The notes under the pieces were generated by a model. The model was not told where the DNA came from and made no database searches. It was given only the letters and a program-made list of their open reading frames with translations. Positions 34,531-43,080 of a DNA stretch of 59,214 bases are shown piece by piece (the first letter of the stretch is position 1; each line of letters starts with the position of its first letter). The position numbers and the translations under genes were made by a program. Source of the DNA: NIOZ-UU13 sp049287505 (GTDB lineage Bacteria > Planctomycetota > Phycisphaerae > Sedimentisphaerales > Anaerobacaceae); assembly GCA_049287505.1 (NCBI GenBank), contig JBAQFY010000352.1, positions 1-59,214 of the forward strand, written 5' to 3'.

Positions 34531-35356
34531 AAGAATATTTCAACAGTTAGCAGATTTGGCAGAGTCATTCAACAAAATTGGGCTCAAGCCTGTCATCTGT
34601 GGGGGATTGGGCATCTAATTATGCTTTCACAAATGTGAAGGAGAAGCACAGGAATTGATTCGAACCACCAACGATATAGATTTAATTCTCACAAAGACCC
34701 AGGTCATTGAAAAAGCCCGATGCAGGGCCATCGCCGAGATAATTACCGGTGAATTAAGATACATTGTTCGCGAGGGTCGTGAATACCTTCATTTCAAGAA
34801 AAATCAGGACCAGTATCTTGATATCCTGGCTCCGCCTATTGAAGGATTCAAAACAGAAGGATTCAGGATTAAATTTGTCAGCTCAAAACTACACGGCCAT
34901 ATTACTAACGAAGCCTGTTTTGTTGAAGAGGATTTAAGAACTGTATCTTTACTGCCATTCCTGCCTAAGAACTATAAGAGAAGTAATCTCGAAGTTCAAG
35001 TACCTTCACCAACAAATTCACTGCTTCTGAAGCTTTTTGCATTTAACGATTGGGACGAAGGTCAAAGACAAGATTCCGAGCGAGCTCAGGCACATGCATT
35101 GGACATATATATAGCAATAACGTTGACAAACAGAAATGATTATCTCGAAGGCCAAAATTTTTTATCTCGGCATAGAGATTCAGAGATAATCCAAGGAGCA
35201 CAATTTATAATCGGTAGTAAGTTCTCTTCTGTTGACAAACCCGGGTGGCAACTTGTGCTTGAGGCATCCAGCTTTTACCCCGAAATAAACGTTCGGCAAA
35301 AAAGAGAAAGATTAGACGATGCAAAACGCCGTTTAGTAAGATGGTTCACTATCTAA
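34523..35356 (+). pseudogene. AbiEii-like nucleotidyltransferase toxin with in-frame stop
   Basis: A continuous frame from GTG (34523-34525) to 35356 interrupted by a single TAA at 34616-34618. Before the stop it reads FQQLADLAESFNKIGLKPVI then CGGLGI, and after it LCFHKCEGEAQELIRTTNDI then DLIL. Together these form the GG...DID nucleotidyltransferase motif, so one codon (probably Tyr) has become a stop in the heart of the active site. The rest (YLDILAPPIEGF, SPTNSLLLKLFAFNDWDEGQ, HALDIYIAI) fits AbiEii/MenA-like toxins. Downstream restart would lack the GG part. It is probably inactive, leaving an orphan antitoxin. Confidence 0.75.
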
Positions 35357-35403
35357 GTACTTTGGTTCAAATCGGTGGGCTGAAGCCCCACTGCATAATT
35401 ATT

Positions 35404-36120
35404 TCATTTCCCCGGTCTGTAGCCTAACTCCTTTTTTAGCAGGGCGATAAAGACGGCGGCGGGGTTTCGGCCGGTGCTCGCCTTTCTGGCGTAGTCCAGG
35501 ACCCTGTCGAAGATTTCCCCATTGAAACGGCCGGTTGCACAGCCAACCATAAGCCAGTTTGTTATATTGCGAAAACAGGTGCGGTCGGACTGATTGCGAG
35601 GCCTGATAATGCTGAGCAGGGCTTCGTTGAAAGAAAGTGCTCGAAGCGAATTCGAAGAAGAAAGAGATTGCTCCTTCGTATACGTATTCGTATTAACTTT
35701 CTTTTCTTTTTCGTTTACGTTTCTTTTCGGGTTCGTTGGTTGAACCGGCGATGTAACACCTATTGAACCGTGGTTCAACTGTTGTTGCCTTTTTTTTGCG
35801 CTTGCAAGTCCTGCTTTACGCTGGTGTTGTATAAATTTCTTTGCCCTTCTTAACTCTTTTGTTACACGTTTATGTTTAATCACGCCGTTGCGTGTCTGAA
35901 ACTTTTTTGAAATGTTCTGCCAGATTTCCTCGAATTCTTCGACACTTTCGCAATAGCAGAGTTTGCTCAGAGCTGATGGTTTATATTCGCATCTACCGTT
36001 GTTGGAAGTAAGATAGAAGATTAAGGTACAATATACACTTCTTTCGGCATGAGACGTTGTGATGTAATCTAAGTCTGTCAAAAACGCTTCGCTTTCCAGT
36101 TGAACGTACTTGATTTTCAT
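35404..36120 (-). CDS. DUF1376-like phage replication-associated protein
   Basis: A 238-residue protein. Residues 1-110 resemble the DUF1376/replication-initiator N-terminal domain of phages: IKYVQLESEAFLTDLDYITT, SVYCTLIFYLTSNNGRCEYK, IKHKRVTKELRRAKKFIQHQ, RKAGLASAKKRQQQ. A low-complexity Asn/Ser/Lys linker (120-165) leads to a helical C-terminal part (ALLSIIRPRNQSDRTCFRNI, NPAAVFIALLKKELGY). Such proteins recruit helicase or bind the origin. It overlaps the ABC ATPase upstream by ATGA (36117-36120). Codon and base use is AT-rich like its neighbours. Assignment is moderate; no enzyme motif is present. Confidence 0.55.
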   Translation of the reverse strand: MKIKYVQLESEAFLTDLDYITTSHAERSVYCTLIFYLTSNNGRCEYKPSALSKLCYCESVEEFEEIWQNISKKFQTRNGVIKHKRVTKELRRAKKFIQHQRKAGLASAKKRQQQLNHGSIGVTSPVQPTNPKRNVNEKEKKVNTNTYTKEQSLSSSNSLRALSFNEALLSIIRPRNQSDRTCFRNITNWLMVGCATGRFNGEIFDRVLDYARKASTGRNPAAVFIALLKKELGYRPGK

Positions 36121-36764
36121 TTGCCTGCCTGCTTATAGATAACCTGTGTCGGGCCTGATAATTCCTTTACGACCAGAACGTCCGGCGATAAATCGAGCAG
36201 GATGTCATCGTGGCTTGAGGCCAGGATAAATATCGTTCTGGTACGCTTTGCGAACTTGTGGACATTATATGAAATCACCGCAGCGGTAATTCGGTCTAAT
36301 CCGGAGCAGAATTCATCTGCGAAGATGAATTTCTTTTTCGCTGCCAATGCCATCGCCAGGCGAAAGCGGTATTTTTGGCCTTCGCTGAGATTGCAGGGCT
36401 GATTGAGAATACAAAAACAATCGTTCAGCCCTGCGATGCTGAGCATTCTAAGACTGGTTATTAAATTACTCTCGATACAATCGATAAGGGTTTTGTCGCT
36501 GGGCAGTTTTATTCGGGCAAGGTTTATCCTGTCCGGTGCGGGGATGGATTTTTCCAGCTCTCTCAGCAGAACGCTTTTGCCAGCCCCCGATGGGCCTGTG
36601 ATATAGACGATATTGCCGTCATTTATTTCCAATTGACAGCTATGGTTGAGACGCCTTTCAGTGAGTCCGTCCACAGTCAGGCCGAACATCCTGCAGACTA
36701 AAGCAACCTTTTCGGTAATTGTTCCCTGCCAGTTGAAACTTTTTGAGACGCTGTATGTTGGCAT
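36117..36764 (-). CDS. ABC-type ATPase, COG2401 type
   Basis: A 215-residue stand-alone ABC ATPase: Walker A GPSGAGKS (57-64), ABC signature LSEGQKYRFRLA (about 127), Walker B FIFADEF (about 145) and an H-loop in ILASSHDD. No membrane segment or transporter partner is near. The N-terminus (YSVSKSFNWQGTITEKVALV, CRMFGLTVDGLTERRL) matches what precedes the ATPase in COG2401 proteins, in which an acetyltransferase is fused; that half is encoded apart at 32072-32845. Likely to act on DNA or in packaging rather than in transport. Overlaps the DUF1376-like gene by four bases. Confidence 0.75.
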   Translation of the reverse strand: MPTYSVSKSFNWQGTITEKVALVCRMFGLTVDGLTERRLNHSCQLEINDGNIVYITGPSGAGKSVLLRELEKSIPAPDRINLARIKLPSDKTLIDCIESNLITSLRMLSIAGLNDCFCILNQPCNLSEGQKYRFRLAMALAAKKKFIFADEFCSGLDRITAAVISYNVHKFAKRTRTIFILASSHDDILLDLSPDVLVVKELSGPTQVIYKQAGK

Positions 36765-36784
36765 AACTCGTACCTCGTATTACA

Positions 36785-37201
36785 TTATCCACTATCCTTC
36801 AGGATACTTTGTACCTTTTTCAGAACTTCGCGAACGTGATAAAAGCTCCAGTGCCGCTTTACGGCGATTTTTCTCATTGACAGACCTGTCAGGAAGTAGT
36901 CCTTTGCGATGGTCATCTGTTCTCTGGTAAATTTTTCACGGTTCCGTAAACAGACTATGTATTTGCCGTCTATGAGTCGTTTTGTCAGTCCGTTTATTCT
37001 TCGAGCGATACTTGTATCGCTAATGCCGGTCAGCCGGGCTATCTGCCGAAAGCTATTGCCGTTCTCCAGATACATTGTCATCAGGACCTTGTCTTTCCCG
37101 TTTAGCAGGTTCAGCCTGTCCCGCAGCAGGTCGATTTCGTCTCGATACTGATTTTTGGCTTCCCGCGTTTTCTGTGAGATATTTGTGTGAATTTTTTTCA
37201 T
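36785..37201 (-). CDS. Sigma-factor-like helix-turn-helix protein
   Basis: A 138-residue protein with two HTH units. The first, VLMTMYLENGNSFRQIARLT then GISDTSIARRINGLTKRL (about 40-75), resembles sigma70 region 4. The second, MTIAKDYFLTGLSMRKIAVK then RHWSFYHVREVLKKV (about 97-130), is a further HTH. It resembles late-gene or terminase-linked regulators of phages. It could be the factor that reads the repeated motif in the mirrored leaders, which is inference. It lies 20 bp upstream of the ABC ATPase gene and heads a three-gene unit. Confidence 0.6.
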   Translation of the reverse strand: MKKIHTNISQKTREAKNQYRDEIDLLRDRLNLLNGKDKVLMTMYLENGNSFRQIARLTGISDTSIARRINGLTKRLIDGKYIVCLRNREKFTREQMTIAKDYFLTGLSMRKIAVKRHWSFYHVREVLKKVQSILKDSG

Positions 37202-37277
37202 CGTTGAACTTCAGTCATTCCGTGCCCACTCGGCTTTGCTCATGGCAGGCCTTGTTGCGGAATCTATTGTTTCAACT

Positions 37278-37455
37278 CTGGATTCCTGCTTGCGGGCTTG
37301 TCGAAAAAGTCGAGATTGCTTCGTCGCAACGCTCCTCGCAATGAAACAAAAGGCGTTTTCAGGTCATTGCGAGCGATTTGAAAAATCGCGTGGCAATCTC
37401 AAAACGTTGCTCTTGGACTTTTTCAACAGACCCTTCCGTAGGAATGACAATCCGT
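37278..37455. repeat. Nested inverted repeat of the CATTGCGAG type
   Basis: Arms TCGAAAAAGTCGAGATTGC and GGCAATCTC...GACTTTTTCAACA enclose further CTCGCAATG/CATTGCGAG pairs. The outer part joins CTGGATTCCTGCTTGCG at the left to GTAGGAATGACA at the right, showing that two repeat types are nested. Confidence 0.6.
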
Positions 37456-37849
37456 CAATATGTCTTTAAACGAGCACCAAGTTACCATTATTCCAGTTTG
37501 CCCAGTACTTCTTGTTAGATAGCGACTTAACACAGTATATAATTTAACGATATATTTAACATTGTCAAGTGTTTTGTAATATTTTTTACAAAATTTCTCA
37601 AAAATTTGGGAATTATCAAATATTTTGATGATTTTCCCTGTTTTTTTGCCTTTTTGCTCTCTATAGGTGATAGAAATCAAGTGTCCAACTCATGTGAAAC
37701 TCTCGTGCTATATAGCGACTTTGCAGAGGTAGGAACTGCTATGGAGAAGGAATCCGTATATAAAATTTGTGTTATGGATTGAATTACGATATTTTCCTGC
37801 GATGATAAGAGCGTTTTAAAGTAGTGCTCTGTGACACATGATTTAAGGA

Positions 37850-37945
37850 ACTGTTATTGCGAGGCCACAGAATGCGACCGTGGCAATTTCTAATCTGCGA
37901 ATGGTTGAGATTGCTTCGGTCATTTCGTTCCCTCGCAATGACATC
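37850..37945. repeat. Second CATTGCGAG-type repeat
   Basis: TTATTGCGAGGCCACAGAAT at one end and CCCTCGCAATGAC at the other, with GTGGCAATTTC and GAGATTGCTTCG inside. Same family as 37278-37455. Confidence 0.6.
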
Positions 37946-38028
37946 CATCGATTGAACTGTCACAAAACAGTAGGAGCGGTTCGCAAACCGCCCATACCTG
38001 GGATAATGTTGCAGACAAAGGTGTAAAA

Positions 38029-38754
38029 ATGAGCTGTATAGGTGATAAATTTCAGCAGGAAACAAAGTATGAGCCGAGCAGAATGCCGAGACATAGACTT
38101 GCTTGGAGTACTAAACCGGCTTTGTATAAGGAATATCCAGAAGCACAAAAGATTGAGCTTCCATCCTTTGAGCCTGCTCAGGCTCCAAGCTTAGACCAGA
38201 CTCTGAAGCAAAGAAAGAGCATTCGTGATTTTCAGGCCCGACCGATTAGCAAAGACCAACTTTCGTATCTGCTTTGGGCCTCGACCGGTATCCAGCGTAT
38301 CGAGGATGGCTATGAATTTCGCACAGCCCCATCGGCAGGAGCTCTTTACCCGATAGAGACCTATGTTGTTGCCAACGACGTATGGAAACTGGAAGCGGGC
38401 GTTTATCATTACTCTGTCAGAGCTCATCAGCTTGAGCAATTAAAGCAGGGTGGGTTTCGCCAACAGATTGCCAGGGCGGCTTTAGGTCAAGGGATGTGCG
38501 CTACGGCTGCTGCTGTTTTTGTTTGGTCGGCTGTTTTCGCACGGTGTAAATGGAAGTATGGCCAGCGGGCGTACAGATATATTTACCTTGATACCGGCCA
38601 TATCGCTGAGAATTTGGCTTTAGCGGCTGTTAGTTTGAATCTTGGTAGCTGTGAAGTTGGGGCCTTGTACGATGAGCAGGTCAATGCGATTTTGGGCATT
38701 GATGGCACGGAAGAAAGCGTACTTTGCATGGCGGTTATCGGGGTTCCGGCCTGA
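38029..38754 (+). CDS. SagB-type nitroreductase-family oxidoreductase
   Basis: A 241-residue FMN-dependent enzyme of the nitroreductase superfamily. The hallmark QRKSIRDFQARPISKDQLSY, then LLWASTGIQ, is followed by RTAPSAGALYPIETYVV (FMN and substrate contact, typical of SagB/ThcOx), GVYHYSVRAHQLEQL and GHIAENLALAAVSLNLGSCE. It reduces or oxidises a small substrate or an azoline peptide; with no cyclodehydratase nearby, a peptide role cannot be claimed. The ATG follows AAAGGTGTAAAA. It is a host-like metabolic gene inside the phage-derived region, followed 244 bp on by a PfkB kinase on the same strand. Confidence 0.85.
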   Translation: MSCIGDKFQQETKYEPSRMPRHRLAWSTKPALYKEYPEAQKIELPSFEPAQAPSLDQTLKQRKSIRDFQARPISKDQLSYLLWASTGIQRIEDGYEFRTAPSAGALYPIETYVVANDVWKLEAGVYHYSVRAHQLEQLKQGGFRQQIARAALGQGMCATAAAVFVWSAVFARCKWKYGQRAYRYIYLDTGHIAENLALAAVSLNLGSCEVGALYDEQVNAILGIDGTEESVLCMAVIGVPA

Positions 38755-38998
38755 TGGCAGAAACTTATGCCCAGGCAGTTCCAAGTATTATCGGCGGCTG
38801 ACTGAACAGAACGTTTAATAACCAGCTTTCTGCCGAGAAAAACTTTCCAAGATATTATCGGAAAAAGTTTTACAATCAGCCATTTAACAGTTATATTGCA
38901 TTTTCAAATACCAATTGCACCTTATTCTACTCAACAGGTGCGAGATTTGAAAATACAGTCAAAAGGGATTTTGCAAAAGACAAAAGGTAAAGGACACC

Positions 38999-39958
38999 AT
39001 GGCAGGAAGGAGTCCTAAAGTAGTAGTAATTGGCAGCACCTATGTGGATATGGCGATAAGGTGCGGCCAAATCCCATCACCCGGACAGAGCGTTATCGGC
39101 ACTGCTCTTTCCTACACAGCCACCGGTCCGGGACCAAATCAGGCAGTGGAAGCTGCATTGTGCGGCTGTGAGGTGCATCTTATCAGCAAAATCGGCGGCG
39201 ACCCATTTGCTCAGATGGCTAAGGCGAGGCTTGCAGAGCTCAATGTCAACACCGACTTTGTCTATACCGCCGAGGCCAAGAATACCGGTGTTGTTGTAAC
39301 TATGGTAAATGCCGCAGGCGAAAACGCCGCCTGTTACTACGCCGGAGCAAACAGCGCTTTACAATCTCTGGACATCAACTCCGCCGAACAGATTATTTCA
39401 GAGGCGGACGTTTGTCTGATTCACGGCCAATTGCCACAGGAAGCAATTGTAGCCGCTGTTCGTTGTGCGAAGATACACGGCACAGAGGTCATTCTTAATC
39501 CTGCAAGACCGGTAGAGCAACAAGGCCAAGAAAGCAGCGACGTGCCTGTCGACTACTTTACGGTTGACATCCTGCTTTCTAATCTTTATGAAGCTGCGGA
39601 GATTGCCGACCATTCAGCAGCCAATGTTCGTACCGCCAAGCTGATTGGCTCTGATCTTGTGGCTCGTGGCGTTGGCTCTGCTGTGATAACAATGGGCAAG
39701 CGGGGCTGTATGGTCGTTGACAGAAGCGGCGCCGACCAGATTCGGGGTTTTGACGTGGAACTTGTGGACCAGACCGGCAGTGGAGATGCATTTGCAGGGG
39801 CACTGGCTGCTTACTACGCTGTAAAAGACGATGTAAGAGGAGCGGTCAAATTCGCCTCGGCGGCAGGCGCCTTAGCCTGCACAAAGTTCGGCTCGACCGA
39901 GGCACTGCCCACAAAAGCCGAGATTATCGAGCTACTACAGAAAGAAGATATCGAGTAA
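38999..39958 (+). CDS. Ribokinase/PfkB-family sugar kinase
   Basis: A 319-residue kinase of the ribokinase family, cytoplasmic, phosphorylating a sugar or nucleoside with ATP. Seen are VVVIGSTYVDMAIRCGQIPS, then PGQSV (substrate lid), the GPGPNQAVEAALCGCEVHLI segment corresponding to PfkB signature 1 (GGKGANQA in ribokinase), IHGQLP, NPAR, and signature 2 DQTGSGDAFAGAL with the catalytic Asp (DTTGAGD in most). The length is normal. The altered GPGPNQA may change substrate preference, so I do not assign rbsK. It is a host-like gene in the middle of phage modules, co-oriented with the nitroreductase. Confidence 0.88.
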   Translation: MAGRSPKVVVIGSTYVDMAIRCGQIPSPGQSVIGTALSYTATGPGPNQAVEAALCGCEVHLISKIGGDPFAQMAKARLAELNVNTDFVYTAEAKNTGVVVTMVNAAGENAACYYAGANSALQSLDINSAEQIISEADVCLIHGQLPQEAIVAAVRCAKIHGTEVILNPARPVEQQGQESSDVPVDYFTVDILLSNLYEAAEIADHSAANVRTAKLIGSDLVARGVGSAVITMGKRGCMVVDRSGADQIRGFDVELVDQTGSGDAFAGALAAYYAVKDDVRGAVKFASAAGALACTKFGSTEALPTKAEIIELLQKEDIE

Positions 39959-40166
39959 AAGCACAACTCGATACCGGATGCACAGCAATTACCCCTCCAT
40001 TACTGTCGGCTCGTGCTACGTAGCGATTACTTCGCAGAGTAGCAGGCTCTGTTTAAGAGCAAACGTAATACCTTCTAATTTCAAATCCTCAATTCCTCAA
40101 AGCCGTTTTTTTCTCGATCTGCTGTTTATATTGCCATGCCTTTTTTTGAAGAAGATTCGGTTAAGT

Positions 40167-40373
40167 TCAATTCATCGACTCGTCTTCGAGGGAATCAAGG
40201 CTCATAATGACATCGTGCATAAAAACTCGTCTTCCGCTCGGCGTGTCGTGAGCGGCGTAGGTCATTCCTCGCTCCGAATCGTAGTAGGCGTACCAGCTAT
40301 AGGCGGACAACCATTCATAATCCTCGTCGTCAACTTTTGCGTTTAGGCCGTTCCCTAACGGTATCTCTTTCAT
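40167..40373 (-). CDS. Truncated AP2/HNH-endonuclease-type protein
   Basis: A 68-residue product whose first 50 residues match the N-terminal domain of phage HNH endonucleases: MKEIPLGNGLNAKVDDEDYE, then WLSAYSWYAYYDSERG, and GRRVFMHDVIM where homologues continue with the HNH core. Here it ends with SLDSLEDESMN and a stop; no HNH motif follows in any frame for 100 bp. It is either a remnant or a small DNA-binding protein that keeps only the AP2-like part. AAAGGGAA-type sequence lies before the ATG. Confidence 0.55.
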   Translation of the reverse strand: MKEIPLGNGLNAKVDDEDYEWLSAYSWYAYYDSERGMTYAAHDTPSGRRVFMHDVIMSLDSLEDESMN

Positions 40374-40823
40374 TTTTCCCTCTTATTTTCTCAAAACCAA
40401 AAACAGCCGATGACCTTACTTTGGGCTGTATTGTAATTCTTGTGGGCTTAAAAGGCAAGGTTCGGTTTTGGTGCGGTGAAAATGATTCGAGCACGATTTT
40501 CAATCAAAAACCCTGATACTTACTTGAAAAGTAAGCAAGGATAAGCGTGGTGAAAGGTGATCTCATGAGTCAAAATAGATAAAAATATCCGCGAGTTTTC
40601 AATCAAAAACGCTGATACCTAAAAACAAAAATCGGAATTTTAAAATATTTTTTTATTCATTTCTACAAAAGCGCTTACGGAAAAAACTCCCTTTAAAAAT
40701 CCTGCAATTTTCGAATCAAACGTGCAGATAGCTCTAATTATGGCAGCAGTGATCGGCAACTTGTAGCCGGTTAATGGTAATTGGTAATTATTTAACCACC
40801 GACCAAAAAATGGAGTTCAAAGC
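40374..40823. other. Leader region of the plus-strand phage operon
   Basis: It contains three copies of the operator-like motif (40497-40518, 40596-40617, 40708-40730) and the right arm of the mirrored repeat. There is no gene. The portal start follows TGGAG at about 8-12 bp. Confidence 0.7.
40596..40743 (+). repeat. Right arm of the mirrored operon leader
   Basis: Plus-strand counterpart of 32921-33068. It ends with GCAGATAGCTCTAATTATGG at 40724-40743, 80 bp before the portal start; the left copy ends 75 bp before the GNAT start. The motif copy at 40596-40617 differs by one base from the extra copy at 40497-40518. Confidence 0.8.
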
Positions 40824-42407
40824 ATGGGATTTGACCTTGATATCTTTCAGGATGAGCAGCTTGAGGCTGATTATATTGAGTGGCTCGTTGATGAACAGTC
40901 GATTGATGTTCGAGGGCACTTTGAGAAGCTGTGGGAATATTACGCAAACCCCAAGATGGAAATGCACGGCACCGGCGCCTGTGACAGAAAGGTGAATGAA
41001 TCAGGGCGGTGCTATGTGCAGGCGCAAGAATATGGGCTTCCTGCGAGAATAACGGGGCTTGTCCACAGTGGACAGGTGGGCGTCTTCGGCGCGAGGTGTG
41101 CCCGCGAAGTGCAACGAAAAGAAGTAGTAATTGAGAATGATATTGCCTGGCGCATAAACGCGGCGGTGGACTTTTTGTTCGGCAAGCCGATTAGTTTTGT
41201 TTCGAAATCGCCAGATAGCCAAAAAAGTGCAGAAATTGAGGCGATATTAAAGGCACTGTTTGCAGCCAACGGCGGTATCGCGTTTTTCCAGGATATGGCG
41301 GTGCTCGGAAGTGTTTATGGTTTTGTCGATTGTTTCGTCAGGCCTGGCGAAGAAATCATCGAACGCATTTTCTCCTCCTCCCCCGCCAACTACGAGCGGG
41401 GACAAACCCAAACCCTCTCACTGGCTTCCCACAAAGCGGGGTCTCTTGAAGATGTGCTGAAATTGGCACAGACAATCGGCCTTGAACTGATTGAGGCACC
41501 AAGAGCACTGCCTGTTCTGGATGAAAACGACTATAAAAAGACAAGATATTACGTGCAGCACTTCTACCAGAAGAAAAACGCACTGAGTAAGAAAAGCTCG
41601 TTTCTATCAAGAATATTCTCCGGCGGTAAACGAAGCAGTAATAGTCGGCAAATAGTTGCGGTGACGGAGATTACTTCTGCTGCGGCTTACCAGAGATATG
41701 AAGACAAGCAGCTTGTTGGGCAAGCCCAATTGCCGTGGGGTTTTCTGCCGGTGGTGCATATCCAGAACATTGCTCAGCCATACTACTATGAGGGCTTAAG
41801 CGACGTCGAGCCGTTGATACCACTACAGGACGAGCTTAATACCAGATTGAGCGACAGGGCCAGCAGGATTACGTTCCAGTCGTTTAAGATGTATCTGGGT
41901 AAAGGGATAGAGGGCTTTGAGGATAAGCCCATTTCGCCCGGCAGGATGTGGTACACCGACAATCCGGAAGCGACTATTGAAGAATTCGGCGGAGATGTGG
42001 CAACGCCAAGCGAGGGTCTGCACATCGCTGAAATCAGAGAGGCACTGGACAAGACCAGCGGTGTAACGCCGGTAGTGGCCGGCGTTCTGAAGAACAAGCT
42101 TGGCAACCTTACAAGCGCGGTGGCCCTTCGACTAACGCTTATGGGGATGCTCTCAAAGAACGAACGTAAGAAATTTACTTACAACGAGGGGCTTAAAAGA
42201 ATCTGCAGGATGGTTCTGGCGATACTCGATACGGCCAACATCTATAAGAGTTCCGAGGCGGACAGAGAGGTCGATATCGTTTTTTCCAGCCCACTGCCTG
42301 AAAACGTGATGGAGAAACTAAAAGAAGCCCAGATTAAAAAAGAGCTGGGTGTTCCGACTGAGCAGGTGCTCAGAGAATTAGGCTATGAGGCCACGAGAGA
42401 AAGTTGA
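40824..42407 (+). CDS. Phage portal protein (SPP1 gp6-like)
   Basis: A 527-residue portal that forms the dodecameric DNA gate of the capsid. Recognisable are the N-terminal helix (FDLDIFQDEQLEADYIEWLV), VVIENDIAWRINAAVDFLFG, then KPISFVS, PLIPLQDELNTRLSDRASRI, and the stem/clip-like GVTPVVAGVLKNKLGNLTSA, then VALRLTLMGMLSKNERKK. The C-terminal tail is helical and ends in TEQVLRELGYEATRES. First gene of the plus-strand structural operon and followed by scaffold-like and capsid genes, the usual order. The terminase genes that normally precede it lie on the other strand. Confidence 0.88.
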   Translation: MGFDLDIFQDEQLEADYIEWLVDEQSIDVRGHFEKLWEYYANPKMEMHGTGACDRKVNESGRCYVQAQEYGLPARITGLVHSGQVGVFGARCAREVQRKEVVIENDIAWRINAAVDFLFGKPISFVSKSPDSQKSAEIEAILKALFAANGGIAFFQDMAVLGSVYGFVDCFVRPGEEIIERIFSSSPANYERGQTQTLSLASHKAGSLEDVLKLAQTIGLELIEAPRALPVLDENDYKKTRYYVQHFYQKKNALSKKSSFLSRIFSGGKRSSNSRQIVAVTEITSAAAYQRYEDKQLVGQAQLPWGFLPVVHIQNIAQPYYYEGLSDVEPLIPLQDELNTRLSDRASRITFQSFKMYLGKGIEGFEDKPISPGRMWYTDNPEATIEEFGGDVATPSEGLHIAEIREALDKTSGVTPVVAGVLKNKLGNLTSAVALRLTLMGMLSKNERKKFTYNEGLKRICRMVLAILDTANIYKSSEADREVDIVFSSPLPENVMEKLKEAQIKKELGVPTEQVLRELGYEATRES

Positions 42408-42460
42408 CATTTTGAACGGCGAATTCCCACCTGTGAGGGAATGACATATCAGGAGGTTTT

Positions 42461-42985
42461 ATGAGTCCGATTGAGACACAAGAGGTTTTGTCAGAAGACA
42501 TAACGGGAGCAAGTGACAATGACAATATGAAACTTGTTCCGGTGACTGAGTCAATCCGCTATCGAAAGAGGGCACAGAGTGCTGAAAAAAAGGTTGAAGC
42601 TTTGATGGAGCAACTGGCGGAGGCAAAATTGCAAGTAAAATCGATGTCTGAGCAATTGAGCGATATTCAAGCCGAGCAGAAACTGACTCGCAAATTAGCT
42701 GCTGCGGGGACAGTTGATATGGAAACGGCTGTATTGCTTGCCAAAGCCAAAATGGAAGGGCAAATGGAAGCGGATTTGGACAGTGTAATCGAGCAGTTGA
42801 AAAATGAAAAGCAATATCTGTTCGGCCATGTCAGTGGAGCTGTAACAGTGAAAAAGACAGCAGGGGCTAAGGAGCGAATGACAAACAATCAGACTGTTCT
42901 CGAAAGAGCAGCTAAGAAGGCTGCAACGACAGGTAATCGAACAGATTTGCAGGAGTATTTGAAACTGCGAAGGAATTTTCTGTAA
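42461..42985 (+). CDS. Scaffold-like phage protein
   Basis: A 174-residue, highly charged, mostly helical protein. A coiled-coil-like segment (YRKRAQSAEKKVEALMEQLA, EAKLQVKSMSEQLSDIQAEQ) spans residues 27-67, and the C-terminus is basic (ERAAKKAATTGNRTDLQEYL, KLRRNFL). Its place between portal and major capsid genes and its composition are those of capsid scaffolds. The ATG at 42461 follows AGGAGGTTTT. There is no sequence motif that proves the role. Confidence 0.65.
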   Translation: MSPIETQEVLSEDITGASDNDNMKLVPVTESIRYRKRAQSAEKKVEALMEQLAEAKLQVKSMSEQLSDIQAEQKLTRKLAAAGTVDMETAVLLAKAKMEGQMEADLDSVIEQLKNEKQYLFGHVSGAVTVKKTAGAKERMTNNQTVLERAAKKAATTGNRTDLQEYLKLRRNFL

Positions 42986-43080
42986 TTTTGGTGAGTAGTT
43001 AAATAGTGAGTGGTGAGTAGTCAAGCAACCAATTAACCACTCACCAAGTAACCAATTAACTAATTGAAGGAGAAGCACAA

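Larger units (their letters stand above)
37202..38028. other. 827-base region of dispersed intergenic repeats
   Basis: No gene. 37278-37455 is a nested inverted repeat: GAAAAAGTC ... GACTTTTTC outside, GAGATTGC ... GCAATCTC inside, with CATTGCGAG and CTCGCAATG blocks. 37850-37945 is a second member (ATTGCGAGG, CGTGGCAAT, GAGATTGCTTCG, CCTCGCAATGAC). GGAGCGGTTCGCAAACCGCCC at 37975 is a short palindrome. The AT-rich middle (37540-37680) holds nothing I recognise. Confidence 0.6.

Noticed and set aside
36117..36764. ABC ATPase as part of a transporter.
   Set aside because: There is no permease gene nearby and its neighbours are DNA-binding phage proteins.
38029..38754. Nitroreductase as part of a thiazole/oxazole-modified peptide cluster.
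   Set aside because: No cyclodehydratase, precursor peptide or transporter is present around it.
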